From assembly GCF_030297595.1 (NCBI RefSeq), contig NZ_AP028138.1:868001-932000 (forward strand): 64,000 nt of DNA. The letters run 5' to 3'. Below the pieces are notes generated by a model. That model was not told the DNA's origin. It did not search any database and worked only from the letters and a program-made list of their open reading frames with translations. The stretch is from Polynucleobacter sp. HIN7 (GTDB lineage: Bacteria; Pseudomonadota; Gammaproteobacteria; Burkholderiales; Burkholderiaceae). Below, piece after piece: positions 12,002 through 21,209 of the stretch. How positions within the stretch are numbered: position 1 is the first letter of the stretch; each line of letters begins with the position of its first letter. The position numbers were made by a program, and so were the translations under genes.

Positions 12002-13642
12002 CTAACTGCGCTTGAGATTGGGGGCAGGTAAGCCCTCGATCAAGATGTTCAAGATCGCTGGTAAGCCTTTGGCCTGTAAGCGCTGCGCAGCAGGTAAGAC
12101 ATCAACCGCATCAGTTACTAACTCTCCAGCACCACCAAACGCCTCTGCAACCTGATCATAGCGGGAAGGTAAAAGCTCACATCCCTTCGCCCGTTCTTGA
12201 CCATATTCCCGAATCTGAATCTGATACTCGGCATTCCAGCAGGCATCATTGCCCACGACCCCAATGAATGGCAGTTGATAGCGAACGGCAGTATCGAGCT
12301 CGGACGAATGAAAGCCAAAGGTGCCATCTCCCATCACAGCAACAACTGGCACGCCTGGCTTGGTGTACGCAGCTGCAGTCGCAAAAGGCAGTGCTGCACC
12401 AATCGAACCAGCAACACCATTAATCACTCGGTTGGGTGCATGCAGGCAAGCCTGTGCCCATTGGCCAATTTCACCACCATCTGCTACTAGTACTGAATCT
12501 GGATGGGAGTCGAGGATGGCTTGTAAGGCAAGCATTGCTCTGCCTGGGTGCGCATGCTTGGGTGTCTTAGATGTAGCGGTTGACCAAGTATTGGGGCGAT
12601 AAGCGATTGCCTCCTTGACCCATGGCAGCCAACTAATATCTTGAGATTTAGCTTGATCACTGTTAGCAGTTTGCAATAAGGTCTCAATAGATGGAAGTAA
12701 ATCAGCTTGCACCGCCAACTCCAACCGCGAGCCGAGTGCATTTTGAGAGCGCTGCAGTTCAGCCGCTTCTGAGTCAATTTGCATAAAGCGCGCATCGGCT
12801 TTGAAAGTTGGTGAGTTACCAAACTTGAGTGTGAAGTCCAGTCGTTTCTCAAGCAATAAGACACAATCACTTTGTGCAAGCACCTCAGCAAAGGCACCTA
12901 AACTGGGATCGCCTACGCCACGAGGACTTTCTGTGGCAATCACTGGCACGCCAAGCGCTTCGCTTAATTGGTGAAGTTCCTCAGTGTATTGGTAGCAACC
13001 ACGCGGACCAACCAAAACCACCGGCTTTTGCGCAGCACGTAACTGCTTTACGATCAACTGTGCATTCTCCAAACTTAAGGGAGGGTTTGATGCAAGTTTG
13101 GGTGCGCCGGGACTCGGCGATGCGGAGGCAGCGGTTAAGGGATTCTCAAGCGCATCGGATGGCAGGCTTAAATGAACGGGGCCTGGTCGACCCGATAGAG
13201 CAATTGCACAGGCTAGCTCAAAATCGGCTGCTAAATATTGGGGGCCCGCACAGGTCCACGATGCTTTGCATAAAGGCGCGGCAATATCAGCTTGGGACAT
13301 TTCTTGGAAGGCGCCTTTGCCTAATTGATTTAGAGGAGCATGCCCAGATAAAAGCACCACAGGAGCTTCGGCCATCGCGGCTGTGTATAAGGCAGATACC
13401 GCATTGGCATGACCTGGCCCACCTGTGACCATTGCAATGCCCACTTTGCCACTCAAGCGAGCATATGCATCGGCCATATGAACGGTTGCCGCTTCATGAC
13501 GCGTATGAATTAATTTAATCGGGTGATCAATCACCGCATCAAAAATTGGCATGATGTGATTACCAGAAAGGGTAAATATTGAATTCACATCCTGTGCCTT
13601 AAAGGCATCCACCAATGAATGCGCACCAAGCCGTTCTGCCAT
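12002..13642 (-). CDS. Thiamine-diphosphate enzyme of the acetolactate synthase family, substrate unknown
   Basis: 546 residues with the three-domain ThDP fold. The catalytic Glu50 is in HTRHEAATVHMADAYAR, the central domain includes VVLVGPRGC, and the cofactor motif starts GDGTFGFH and ends in GND (about residues 437-465). Glu50 is the normal activating residue and separates this enzyme from the nearby glyoxylate carboligase, which has Val there. It could be a decarboxylase, a ligase or a 2-hydroxyacyl-CoA lyase-like enzyme. It is a single gene, upstream of and in the same direction as the M48 gene. Confidence 0.78.
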   Translation of the reverse strand: MAERLGAHSLVDAFKAQDVNSIFTLSGNHIMPIFDAVIDHPIKLIHTRHEAATVHMADAYARLSGKVGIAMVTGGPGHANAVSALYTAAMAEAPVVLLSGHAPLNQLGKGAFQEMSQADIAAPLCKASWTCAGPQYLAADFELACAIALSGRPGPVHLSLPSDALENPLTAASASPSPGAPKLASNPPLSLENAQLIVKQLRAAQKPVVLVGPRGCYQYTEELHQLSEALGVPVIATESPRGVGDPSLGAFAEVLAQSDCVLLLEKRLDFTLKFGNSPTFKADARFMQIDSEAAELQRSQNALGSRLELAVQADLLPSIETLLQTANSDQAKSQDISWLPWVKEAIAYRPNTWSTATSKTPKHAHPGRAMLALQAILDSHPDSVLVADGGEIGQWAQACLHAPNRVINGVAGSIGAALPFATAAAYTKPGVPVVAVMGDGTFGFHSSELDTAVRYQLPFIGVVGNDACWNAEYQIQIREYGQERAKGCELLPSRYDQVAEAFGGAGELVTDAVDVLPAAQRLQAKGLPAILNILIEGLPAPNLKRS

Positions 13643-13682
13643 GATTGCTCCTTAATAATTGCTTTATTTTAATTAGACGTTC

Positions 13683-14312
13683 TTATTTTTTCTGGGTAGC
13701 AGCAGTAGGAGCCGTAAAGGATGCAGCCATTGCATCGTATAAAACAATCTTGACCTCGTCGTTGACGGCAATATCCTTAAGTAGGGCCGCATTCTTGATG
13801 CGGTAGGTATCGGGCTTACCTTTGGGACCCTTAACCGAGATGGTCATCTTCTGGCGATCAATACCAATCACGGTGGCAATAATCGTGGTGGTATTAGAAA
13901 TGACTGAAGCGGGCTTGCTGCCAAGTGGAGCAGAGGTTTGGCTGGTGGTTTGTACTTCGCTGCGAATACCCTGGTTGTTGACCTTAGCCAATTCAATTAC
14001 AACTGCCAACTCATGTGTGACGGTAAGACGATCGCCCACTTTAATTTGGGGGAAGTTCTTGATCTCGGGCCCTGCAACAAAATTGGTCACTGTGCCGTCT
14101 TTATCTTTTAGGGTAACCGTGCGCGTTTTGCTATCGACCTTTGTTACTACTGCATCGACTAATTGATAGACCTCATCAATCCCAGCAGCCGCGATCGGAG
14201 CCTTATTGGGGTCAACCATTGCCGGCTTGTTTTGGGCAAAGCCAGTAGAAGAGAGGCCAATACCTATAGCGAGGATTGCAAGATTTTTTGAGATGTATAA
14301 CGATGAGTTCAT
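13683..14312 (-). CDS. Secreted protein of unknown function, paralogue of the protein at 7884-8477
   Basis: 209 residues from the ATG at 14312; an upstream start at 14342 is possible but would put a non-signal segment first. The signal peptide ends near GFAQ, and the mature protein starts NKPAM, like its relative. Shared blocks include VTKVDSKTRTVTLKDKDG, FPQIKVGDRLTVTHE and a second unit around IGIDRQKMTISVKGPKG. It shows the same two-unit design as the other copy. No function is known. Confidence 0.78.
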   Translation of the reverse strand: MNSSLYISKNLAILAIGIGLSSTGFAQNKPAMVDPNKAPIAAAGIDEVYQLVDAVVTKVDSKTRTVTLKDKDGTVTNFVAGPEIKNFPQIKVGDRLTVTHELAVVIELAKVNNQGIRSEVQTTSQTSAPLGSKPASVISNTTTIIATVIGIDRQKMTISVKGPKGKPDTYRIKNAALLKDIAVNDEVKIVLYDAMAASFTAPTAATQKK

Positions 14313-14346
14313 GATTTTGAGCAATAGTTGATTGAATACCAAATGA

Positions 14347-15261
14347 TTATGACCCGATTTCTCTGGCCCACCAGTTTCCCTTAAATTGACCTGCGAGCCA
14401 ATCGATTAATTTACTAACTTTACTCGTTAGCAGTCGTGGTGAGCTATAGACCGCATGGATCTCTTGAGCGGGCATGGTCCAATCTTCTAACAAGGGCTTA
14501 AGGTGTCGGCTTTGAACGGAGGTATAGGCTACATACCAGGGAAGGGCCGCAATTCCGAGATGTTGCCTGGTTGCAGATAGAAGTGCTGAGAGATTATTGG
14601 AGTAGAGGGGGCCTTGAACCTGAATGGATTTGTTGGAGCCGTCACGACCAGTAAATTGCCAACGATGGTCTCCTTGAACGGAGCTGTAGATCAGTGCGGT
14701 ATGACGACTTAAATCACTGGGTATAGAGGGCGTGCCAGCTTGCATGAGGTATTCAGGGGTGGCGACCAGGACCCAGGGATTGAGACCCAAAAAACGTGCG
14801 CCCAAACTGGAATCGGATAGACGCCCCATCCGAATCGCTAGATCAACACCTTCCTCAACCAAATTAATGTAGCGGTCATCTAAGTTGAGGCTTACCTGTA
14901 ACTGTGGATGATCCCTCATGAACTCTAGGACCAGCGGAGTCAGTACACGACGACCGAAGGCGACCGAGCTACTGATATTGAGTTTGCCTTGTACTTCGGT
15001 TTGTAAGAGGCCGGCTAGATTCTTGGCATCCTCAACTTCATGAATAATTGTTTTGCACTTCTCATAATAAATCTTGCCGATTTCGGTGGGCGTTACCCCG
15101 CGGGTACTGCGATGGAGCAGAAGGGATCCCAGGCGCTTTTCAAGGGCGGCGACATGCTTGGTGGCGGTGGGTTGAGTTATTCCCAAACTGCTCGCCGCTT
15201 TGCTAAATGATCCCGTTTCGACCACTCGTATGAATAAGGAAATGCCTTGAATTCGATCCAT
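14347..15261 (-). CDS. LysR-family regulator, probably of the gcl operon
   Basis: 304 residues. The N-terminal winged helix-turn-helix is SFSKAASSLGITQPTATKHVAALE (about 17-40), and the effector domain begins near residue 90. It is transcribed away from gcl with 128 bases between the starts, the usual arrangement for a LysR gene and its target. It probably senses glyoxylate or a related acid; this is inference from position. Confidence 0.85.
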   Translation of the reverse strand: MDRIQGISLFIRVVETGSFSKAASSLGITQPTATKHVAALEKRLGSLLLHRSTRGVTPTEIGKIYYEKCKTIIHEVEDAKNLAGLLQTEVQGKLNISSSVAFGRRVLTPLVLEFMRDHPQLQVSLNLDDRYINLVEEGVDLAIRMGRLSDSSLGARFLGLNPWVLVATPEYLMQAGTPSIPSDLSRHTALIYSSVQGDHRWQFTGRDGSNKSIQVQGPLYSNNLSALLSATRQHLGIAALPWYVAYTSVQSRHLKPLLEDWTMPAQEIHAVYSSPRLLTSKVSKLIDWLAGQFKGNWWAREIGS

Positions 15262-15321
15262 AAATTATTGATTTAAATGAATTAAAACTAATATATTCCA
15301 AAATAGAATAGATGATATTAA

Positions 15322-15346
15322 GGTATCACACTTCTCAGAATACCTC
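15322..15346. promoter_or_regulatory. Candidate LysR operator upstream of gcl
   Basis: Perfect arms AGGTAT and ATACCT are separated by 13 bases, in the divergent LysR-gcl spacer 43 bases before the gcl start. Size and position fit a LysR recognition site. A second, shorter inverted repeat (TATTC/GAATA) lies at 15294-15311. Confidence 0.4.
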
Positions 15347-15389
15347 AATTTAAGGATGATTCATTCATCTTATTCAAAAGGAGGCAACA

Positions 15390-17180
15390 ATGGCACTCAT
15401 GAAAGCCGCAATGGCAGCTGTTTTGGTAATGGAAAAAGAGGGCATCACCACCGCGTTTGGCGTTCCTGGTGCCGCGATTAATCCCCTGTACGCACAATTA
15501 CGCGAGCGTCAATCCATCACCCATATTCTGGCACGTCACGTCGAGGGCGCATCTCACATGGCTGAGGGCTACACCCGTGCCAAGGCTGGCAATATCGGTG
15601 TTTGTATCGGTACCTCCGGCCCCGCTGGAACGGACATGATTACTGGCTTGTATTCAGCAAGCGCAGATTCAATTCCAATCCTATGTATTACAGGCCAAGC
15701 ACCACGTGCCCGTCTCTATAAAGAAGATTTCCAGGCGGTTGATATCGAGAGTATTGCCAAGCCAGTGACCAAAATGGCCGTCACCGTGCGCGAGCCTGGT
15801 TTGGTACCTCGCGTATTTCAGCAAGCCTTTCACGTAATGCGCTCAGGACGTCCTGGCCCTGTACTGATTGATTTGCCCATCGATGTGCAGTTAGCCGAGA
15901 TCGAGTTTGATATCGATACCTACGAGCCATTGCCGGTTTACAAACCATTTGCCAATAAGAAGCAAATTGAGAAGGCGATGGAGATGTTGATGTCTGCCGA
16001 GAAGCCATTGATCGTGGCGGGCGGCGGAATCATTAATGCAGATGCCGCAGATCTTTTAGTGGAGTTTGCCGAGATTACTGGTGTTCCTGTGATCCCAACA
16101 TTAATGGGCTGGGGTGCAATTCCAGATGATCATCCCTTGATGGCTGGCATGGTGGGTTTACAAACCTCGCATCGTTATGGCAATGCCACGATGTTGGCCA
16201 GCGACTTTGTATTAGGAATCGGTAATCGTTGGGCCAATCGCCATACTGGTTCGTTAGAGGTCTACACCAAAGGCCGTAAGTTTGTACACGTCGATATTGA
16301 GCCAACTCAGATTGGTCGCGTATTTAATCCTGACTACGGCATTGTGTCTGATGCGAAGGCTGCCCTCGAACTCTTCGTTGAAGTAGCCAAAGAGTGGAAG
16401 GCGAAAGGCAAGCTCAAAAATTACAGCGATTGGGTCTCGCGTTGCCAAGAGCGTAAGCGCCTCATGCTTCGCAAAACAAACTTTGATAATGTACCCATCA
16501 AGCCTCAGCGTGTTTATCAAGAGATGAACCAAGCGTTTAAACGCGATACCGTTTATGTATCAACCATTGGTCTTTCACAAATCGCTGGCGGCCAGTTCTT
16601 GCATGTCTATGGCGCACGTCAATGGATTAATTGCGGTCAAGCAGGCCCCTTAGGTTGGACTGTGCCAGCTGCACTTGGTGTGTTGGCTGCTGACCCAACT
16701 CGCACCGTCGTTGGTCTTGCAGGTGATTATGACTTCCAGTTCTTGATTGAGGAACTGGCCGTTGGCGCTCAGTTTAAATTACCACTCGTCATGGTTCTCG
16801 TGAACAACAGTTACTTAGGTCTCATCCGTCAGGCGCAGCGTGGCTTCGATATGGATTACTGTGTACAGCTCGCGTTTGACAATATCAACGTACACGATGA
16901 CAACCTGAAGGGCTATGGCGTTGATCACGGTAAGGTGGTTGAAGGCTTAGGTTGTAAAACCTTGCGCGTTACCCATCCAGGCAAGATTCAGGAGGCTTTG
17001 ATTGAGGCCCAGAAGATGGCCAAAGAGTATCGAGTCCCCGTAGTCGTTGAAATCATTTTGGAGAAGGTCACCAATATCGCCATGGGTACCGAGATCAATA
17101 ATGTCAACGAGTTTGAAGACATTGATTGCCGTCACCCAGCCGGTACTGAAGGTTTGGTAACGGCCGGTCTTTTAGAATAA
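15390..17180 (+). CDS. gcl: Glyoxylate carboligase (tartronate-semialdehyde synthase)
   Basis: Joins two glyoxylates into tartronate semialdehyde and CO2 using ThDP. It has 596 residues and starts [17 protein letters not shown]. The position of the usual catalytic Glu holds Val51 ([10 protein letters not shown]), the known signature of Gcl. The ThDP motif runs from AGDYDFQF to LVNNSYLG. A strong AAAGGAGG site precedes the ATG. The genes hyi and glxR follow, completing the glycerate route for C2 acids such as glycolate, glyoxylate and allantoin products. Confidence 0.96.
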   Translation: MALMKAAMAAVLVMEKEGITTAFGVPGAAINPLYAQLRERQSITHILARHVEGASHMAEGYTRAKAGNIGVCIGTSGPAGTDMITGLYSASADSIPILCITGQAPRARLYKEDFQAVDIESIAKPVTKMAVTVREPGLVPRVFQQAFHVMRSGRPGPVLIDLPIDVQLAEIEFDIDTYEPLPVYKPFANKKQIEKAMEMLMSAEKPLIVAGGGIINADAADLLVEFAEITGVPVIPTLMGWGAIPDDHPLMAGMVGLQTSHRYGNATMLASDFVLGIGNRWANRHTGSLEVYTKGRKFVHVDIEPTQIGRVFNPDYGIVSDAKAALELFVEVAKEWKAKGKLKNYSDWVSRCQERKRLMLRKTNFDNVPIKPQRVYQEMNQAFKRDTVYVSTIGLSQIAGGQFLHVYGARQWINCGQAGPLGWTVPAALGVLAADPTRTVVGLAGDYDFQFLIEELAVGAQFKLPLVMVLVNNSYLGLIRQAQRGFDMDYCVQLAFDNINVHDDNLKGYGVDHGKVVEGLGCKTLRVTHPGKIQEALIEAQKMAKEYRVPVVVEIILEKVTNIAMGTEINNVNEFEDIDCRHPAGTEGLVTAGLLE

Positions 17181-17210
17181 ATCTTTTTTAAACTCACCAG
17201 AGGAACTGGA

Positions 17211-17987
17211 ATGCCAAAGTTTGCTGCAAATCTAACCATGTTGTTTAATGAAGTGCCCTTTATGGAGCGCTTTGATCGTGCAGCCGCTTGTGGTTTTCAG
17301 GCAGTCGAGTTCCTCTTTCCATATCCGTTTGCAGCGAGCGAGATTAAAGCAGCGTTAGATCGTAATCAACTCAAACTGGTGTTGCATAATTTGCCCGCTG
17401 GTAATTGGGAGGCGGGTGAACGTGGCATTGCGTGCCTGCCCGATCGAGTCGAGGAGTTTAAGTCTGGTGTTGCTAAGGCGATTGAATATGCCAAGGCTCT
17501 CGGGGTTGGTCAGCTCAATTGCTTGGCCGGCAAAGTTCCAGACGGCGTTGATCACAAGACCTTGCACGCAACATTTGTGAGTAATTTGCGGTACGCAGCG
17601 GCTGAACTGAAAAAACATCAGCTCAAATTGCTAATTGAACCTATCAATACATTTGATATCCCTGGTTTCTTCTTGTCTACCACCGCCCAAGGAATTGCAA
17701 TCTTGGATGAGGTGGGTGCCGATAACGCTTTCTTGCAATACGACATCTATCATGCCCAACGCATGGAAGGGGAGTTAGCCAATTCCATGAAGAAGTACCT
17801 CAGTCGCATTGCGCATCTGCAGTTAGCAGACAACCCTGGTCGTAATGAGCCCGGGACTGGTGAAATTAACTACGCCTATTTGTTCAAGTTCATTGATCAA
17901 TTGGGATATCAAGGTTGGATCGGCTGCGAATATAAGCCAGCCACCACCACGGAAGCCGGCTTGGGTTGGTTGAAGTCGATCTCCTAA
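17211..17987 (+). CDS. hyi: Hydroxypyruvate isomerase
   Basis: 258 residues, a TIM-barrel of the AP-endonuclease-2 superfamily. It interconverts hydroxypyruvate and tartronate semialdehyde. Metal-binding and catalytic blocks are visible: LLIEPINTFDIPGFFL, LQYDIYHAQRMEG, HLQLADNPGRNEPGTG and GCEYKP. It lies 30 bases after gcl with an AGAGGAA site, so it is in the same operon. Confidence 0.93.
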   Translation: MPKFAANLTMLFNEVPFMERFDRAAACGFQAVEFLFPYPFAASEIKAALDRNQLKLVLHNLPAGNWEAGERGIACLPDRVEEFKSGVAKAIEYAKALGVGQLNCLAGKVPDGVDHKTLHATFVSNLRYAAAELKKHQLKLLIEPINTFDIPGFFLSTTAQGIAILDEVGADNAFLQYDIYHAQRMEGELANSMKKYLSRIAHLQLADNPGRNEPGTGEINYAYLFKFIDQLGYQGWIGCEYKPATTTEAGLGWLKSIS

Positions 17988-18026
17988 AATCAATTTAGTT
18001 CGTTATTTTTCTTCAAAGGGATTGCT

Positions 18027-18926
18027 ATGAGTGCAAAGAAATTGGGTTTTGTTGGATTAGGCATTATGGGTTCACCAATGGCTGGTCATTTAATTAAGGG
18101 TGGTCATTCGGTCTATTTAGCAACCCGTAGCCAAGTACCCGAGGAGCTCATCAAGGCCGGCGGGATTGCCTGTAAGACCCCTGCCGAAGTGGCTCAACAT
18201 GCCGACATCATCTTCACAATGGTTCCTGATACACCCGATGTTGAAAAAGTTCTGTTTGGGGAGAACGGTATCGCGTCCGGAATTAGTAAAGGCAAGATTG
18301 TGGTGGATATGAGTTCCATCTCACCGATTGCGACCAAAGAGTTTGCTAAAAAGCTCAACGATCTTGGGTGTAACTATGTCGACGCCCCGGTATCGGGTGG
18401 TCAAGTAGGCGCACAAAACGCCACGCTCTCGATTATGGTTGGAGGAGACGAAGCGGTATTTAATCAAGTCAAGCCGCTTTTTGAGCTCATGGGTAAAAAC
18501 ATTAACCTAGTGGGTGGTAATGGAGCAGGGCAAACCGCAAAAGTGGCTAATCAAATCATTGTGGCTCTCAATATTGAGGCGGTTGGTGAGGCTCTCTTAT
18601 TTGCTGCTAAAGCAGGTGCTGATCCAGCTAAGGTTCGTCAAGCCTTGATGGGCGGCTTTGCAAGCTCGAAAATTTTGGAAGTGCATGGTGAGCGCATGGT
18701 CAATCGCACCTTTAATCCAGGCTTTCGGATTGAGTTGCATCAAAAGGATTTGAACTTGGCGCTTAGCAGTGCCAAAGCACTCGGCGTTTCATTACCCAAT
18801 ACGGCAACTGCCCAAGAGTTATTTAACTCCTGCGCAGCTCACGGTGGCAAGGCCTGGGACCATTCAGCCATGGTAAAGGCGCTCGAGACCTTAGCCAACT
18901 TTGAGATTGGACAAAAAGCAAACTAA
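18027..18926 (+). CDS. glxR: 2-hydroxy-3-oxopropionate (tartronate semialdehyde) reductase
   Basis: 299 residues. Reduces tartronate semialdehyde to D-glycerate with NAD(P)H. The Rossmann motif is GFVGLGIMGSPMAGHL, the substrate loop DAPVSGGQVGAQ, and the catalytic Lys is in GQTAKVANQI (about residue 171). It is the third gene of the gcl-hyi-glxR operon. A glycerate kinase is not present in the window. Confidence 0.94.
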   Translation: MSAKKLGFVGLGIMGSPMAGHLIKGGHSVYLATRSQVPEELIKAGGIACKTPAEVAQHADIIFTMVPDTPDVEKVLFGENGIASGISKGKIVVDMSSISPIATKEFAKKLNDLGCNYVDAPVSGGQVGAQNATLSIMVGGDEAVFNQVKPLFELMGKNINLVGGNGAGQTAKVANQIIVALNIEAVGEALLFAAKAGADPAKVRQALMGGFASSKILEVHGERMVNRTFNPGFRIELHQKDLNLALSSAKALGVSLPNTATAQELFNSCAAHGGKAWDHSAMVKALETLANFEIGQKAN

Positions 18927-18932
18927 GACACT

Positions 18933-19538
18933 ATGCCCGATCATCCTGATCTGCTAATTGTCTATTTGCACGGATTTCGGTCCTCACCGAACTCCTCCAA
19001 AGCACAACTGACCAGGGATGCAATTGCATCCCTCGTTGAAAAAGGCAAATCCATTGACTGGTATTGCCCTCAATTGCCCCCATCACCCGCAGAGGCGATC
19101 GCGATGATCAGGGCAAAAATTGAAACAGTAAATCCCAAACGGATTAGTTTTATTGGCTCATCGCTTGGTGGCTTCTATGCAACTCATTTAGCCGAGCAAT
19201 TTCCTAATGCGCGTGCTGTGTTACTGAATCCAGCAGTGCGAGCTGCTCGAGAGTTGGCACCTTATGTTGGGCAACTGACTGCCTATGACAGCGATGAGCC
19301 TTTTGATTGGCGCGCAGAGTATGTCGAACAGTTGCGTGCCCAGCAAGTCGAAGCGGTCACCCATCCCGAGCGCTATTTACTGGTTGCAGCAACAGGCGAT
19401 GAGTTACTCGACTGGCATGAGATGGTTGACTTTTACCCCAATGCGAACCATGTCGTAATTGAGGGGAGCGATCATGGCATCACAGAGTATCCTCTGTATT
19501 TAGATCGTGTAGTTCACTTTGCCAGTTATCTCGACTAA
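18933..19538 (+). CDS. YqiA-type alpha/beta-fold esterase
   Basis: 201 residues. The oxyanion-type start is YLHGFRSSPNSSKA, the nucleophile Ser sits in GSSLGGFYA, and the Asp/His pair occurs near ATGDELLDW and GSDHGITEY. The family comprises small cytoplasmic esterases of uncertain substrate. It starts 6 bases after glxR, so it may ride on the same transcript. Its end overlaps the convergent LysR gene by 4 bases. Confidence 0.85.
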   Translation: MPDHPDLLIVYLHGFRSSPNSSKAQLTRDAIASLVEKGKSIDWYCPQLPPSPAEAIAMIRAKIETVNPKRISFIGSSLGGFYATHLAEQFPNARAVLLNPAVRAARELAPYVGQLTAYDSDEPFDWRAEYVEQLRAQQVEAVTHPERYLLVAATGDELLDWHEMVDFYPNANHVVIEGSDHGITEYPLYLDRVVHFASYLD

Positions 19539-20395
19539 GAACTAGAATTAATCCCAGTTCTAAATTGTTCTTCAATCGCTTTGGTGATTTTGGTGCGGGC
19601 ATGATTTTTTCGTTCAAGTAAGCCCACCCGACGATAAATCGTTTTACGGGGCGGATTTGCAATCACAATTCGTTTGTCTTTATCCCACTCAACATTGGCT
19701 AATTTTGGTACTACGGCATAGCCGAAGCCTTGGCGAACTAATTCAATAATGGCCTCTACCGAGTTAACCACCATGCTGTTGCGTATCTCTAAACCATTGA
19801 CCCGAATAAAGCGATCGACTAGCTCCCCAGTCCAGGTTTTGGGTTCAAACCGAATGAAGGGGAGATTGGCAGGGTTCTTGCCTTTGGGGTATATCAAGAT
19901 CATGGGCTCTTCATACAGCAAGGTCCAGCGAACACTTTTGGGTAATGCGTAAGGGGATTCAGTAACGATGGCTGCATCGAGCATGCCATCAATCACTTGT
20001 TGCAAAAAATCGCTCGATAGGCCGGTACTAATTTTTAATTCCAGACCTGGATACTCATCTTTCAAATGGTCCAATGTTTTACCAAACTGACCCATTAGGC
20101 TTGAGACCAAAGCGCCCACGGTAAGAGAGCCAGAAAGTCCCGTCCGAAATTGACTTCCGAGGGATTCATAGCGGGAGAGAATATCTTGGATGGGCTCAAT
20201 CAGAGCGCGGCCTTGATTATTGAGGATTAGTGAGCGTTTATTGCGATCAAATAGCGTCACACCCAATTCGGCCTCGAGCTGTGCAAGCTGTTGTCCTGCA
20301 GCAGCGGGGGTCAAGCCAATTTCACGGGCCGCAGCAGCCACGCTGTTGTGACGCGTGATGGCGATGAAATTTTTAAGTACCCGGATGCTGGTCAT
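19535..20395 (-). CDS. LysR-family regulator, probably of the frd/ttd-like operon
   Basis: 286 residues. The helix-turn-helix is SVAAAAREIGLTPAAAGQQLAQLE (about 18-41), followed by a substrate-binding domain. It is divergent from the frdB-like gene with an 82-base spacer that contains a 7-bp inverted repeat and a -10 box. The natural target is the six-gene operon to the right; the inducer is unknown. Confidence 0.84.
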   Translation of the reverse strand: MTSIRVLKNFIAITRHNSVAAAAREIGLTPAAAGQQLAQLEAELGVTLFDRNKRSLILNNQGRALIEPIQDILSRYESLGSQFRTGLSGSLTVGALVSSLMGQFGKTLDHLKDEYPGLELKISTGLSSDFLQQVIDGMLDAAIVTESPYALPKSVRWTLLYEEPMILIYPKGKNPANLPFIRFEPKTWTGELVDRFIRVNGLEIRNSMVVNSVEAIIELVRQGFGYAVVPKLANVEWDKDKRIVIANPPRKTIYRRVGLLERKNHARTKITKAIEEQFRTGINSSS

Positions 20396-20401
20396 TGATT
20401 C

Positions 20402-20440
20402 AATAGTAAATAATTTTTTTATCTCAATTAAAATACTATT
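20402..20440. promoter_or_regulatory. Inverted repeat in LysR/frdB divergent spacer
   Basis: Perfect 7-base arms AATAGTA (20402-20408) and TACTATT (20434-20440) lie in the spacer between the two divergent genes. This is a candidate site for the adjacent LysR protein. The region is very AT-rich, so chance occurrence is possible. Confidence 0.3.
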
Positions 20441-20465
20441 CGATTTATTTTTTATTGTCTATCCC

Positions 20466-20471
20466 TATAAT
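20466..20471 (+). promoter_or_regulatory. Consensus -10 box directly before the frdB-like start
   Basis: A perfect TATAAT ends 6 bases before the ATG at 20478, with an AT-rich candidate -35 (TTTATT) 16 bases upstream. No ribosome-binding site fits between box and start. If this box is used, transcription begins at or near the start codon and the message is leaderless. Confidence 0.45.
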
Positions 20472-20477
20472 GCTTAC

Positions 20478-21209
20478 ATGAATCCAAGCATCCTCAAAGT
20501 AAAAGTCTGGCGGGGCACCGATGACGGTGAGTTTGTAGAGTACGACGTGCCACGTGCCGCCAATCAAACAGTATTGGACGTAGTTACCTACATCCAACGC
20601 AAAATTGACCCAACTCTAAGCTATCGTTTTGCATGTCGTGTAGGAATGTGCGGCTCCTGTGCGATGACGGTGAACGGTAAAGCACGTTGGACCTGCCGTA
20701 CTCATGTTGCCAAAATTGCAGATCAAAATACGCTTGAGATTGCGCCTCTCGATAATCTACCCATCATCAAAGACCTGGCCACCGATATGCGCGAGTTCTT
20801 TGACAAGATGAGTAAGGCGGTGGGTTACTTTAAAGGTGATAAAACCCGATTTGATGATTTTGCACAAGTCAAACCAGATTCAGAGGAGCGTCAATTGGCG
20901 AATGCTGGTATTGAGTGCATTGGTTGTGGGGTTTGCTACGCCTCGTGTGAGGTGGTCTCATCACGTGATAGTTATTTAGGTCCAGCCGCCCTCAATCGTG
21001 CCTGGACCCTAGTGAACGATGAACGCGATACCCAGCAACTGGATCGCTTGCGTGCGGTCGCTGGGGATGCAGGATGTCATTCATGCCATACGCAAGGTAC
21101 CTGCTCAGAGCGCTGCCCTAAACAGATTGAGCCAACCGCTGGTATTGCAGGATTGAAAAAGATGGTTGGTCGTGCAGCAGTTAGGGGTAGCAAATGGGGC
21201 AAACTGTAA
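20478..21209 (+). CDS. Succinate dehydrogenase/fumarate reductase-type iron-sulfur subunit
   Basis: 243 residues from the ATG at 20478. The N-terminal ferredoxin domain holds the [2Fe-2S] ligands in CRVGMCGSC and the following WTCRT. The C-terminal domain has CIGCGVCYASC and CHSCHTQGTCSERCP for the [4Fe-4S] and [3Fe-4S] clusters. It passes electrons between the flavoprotein (encoded last in the operon) and the membrane anchors (encoded next). Subunit order B-C-D-(ttdA-ttdB)-A is unusual. Confidence 0.9.
   Translation: MNPSILKVKVWRGTDDGEFVEYDVPRAANQTVLDVVTYIQRKIDPTLSYRFACRVGMCGSCAMTVNGKARWTCRTHVAKIADQNTLEIAPLDNLPIIKDLATDMREFFDKMSKAVGYFKGDKTRFDDFAQVKPDSEERQLANAGIECIGCGVCYASCEVVSSRDSYLGPAALNRAWTLVNDERDTQQLDRLRAVAGDAGCHSCHTQGTCSERCPKQIEPTAGIAGLKKMVGRAAVRGSKWGKL

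Noticed and set aside
12874..13428. 184-codon plus-strand frame opposite the ThDP enzyme gene
   Set aside because: It lies wholly antisense to a well-conserved gene and has no recognisable features; it is a by-product of the codon usage of that gene.
12002..13642. Sulfoacetaldehyde acetyltransferase (Xsc), considered because of the sulfonate theme
   Set aside because: The N-terminal active-site region differs from the Xsc pattern I know, and no phosphotransacetylase or other sulfoacetaldehyde gene is linked.
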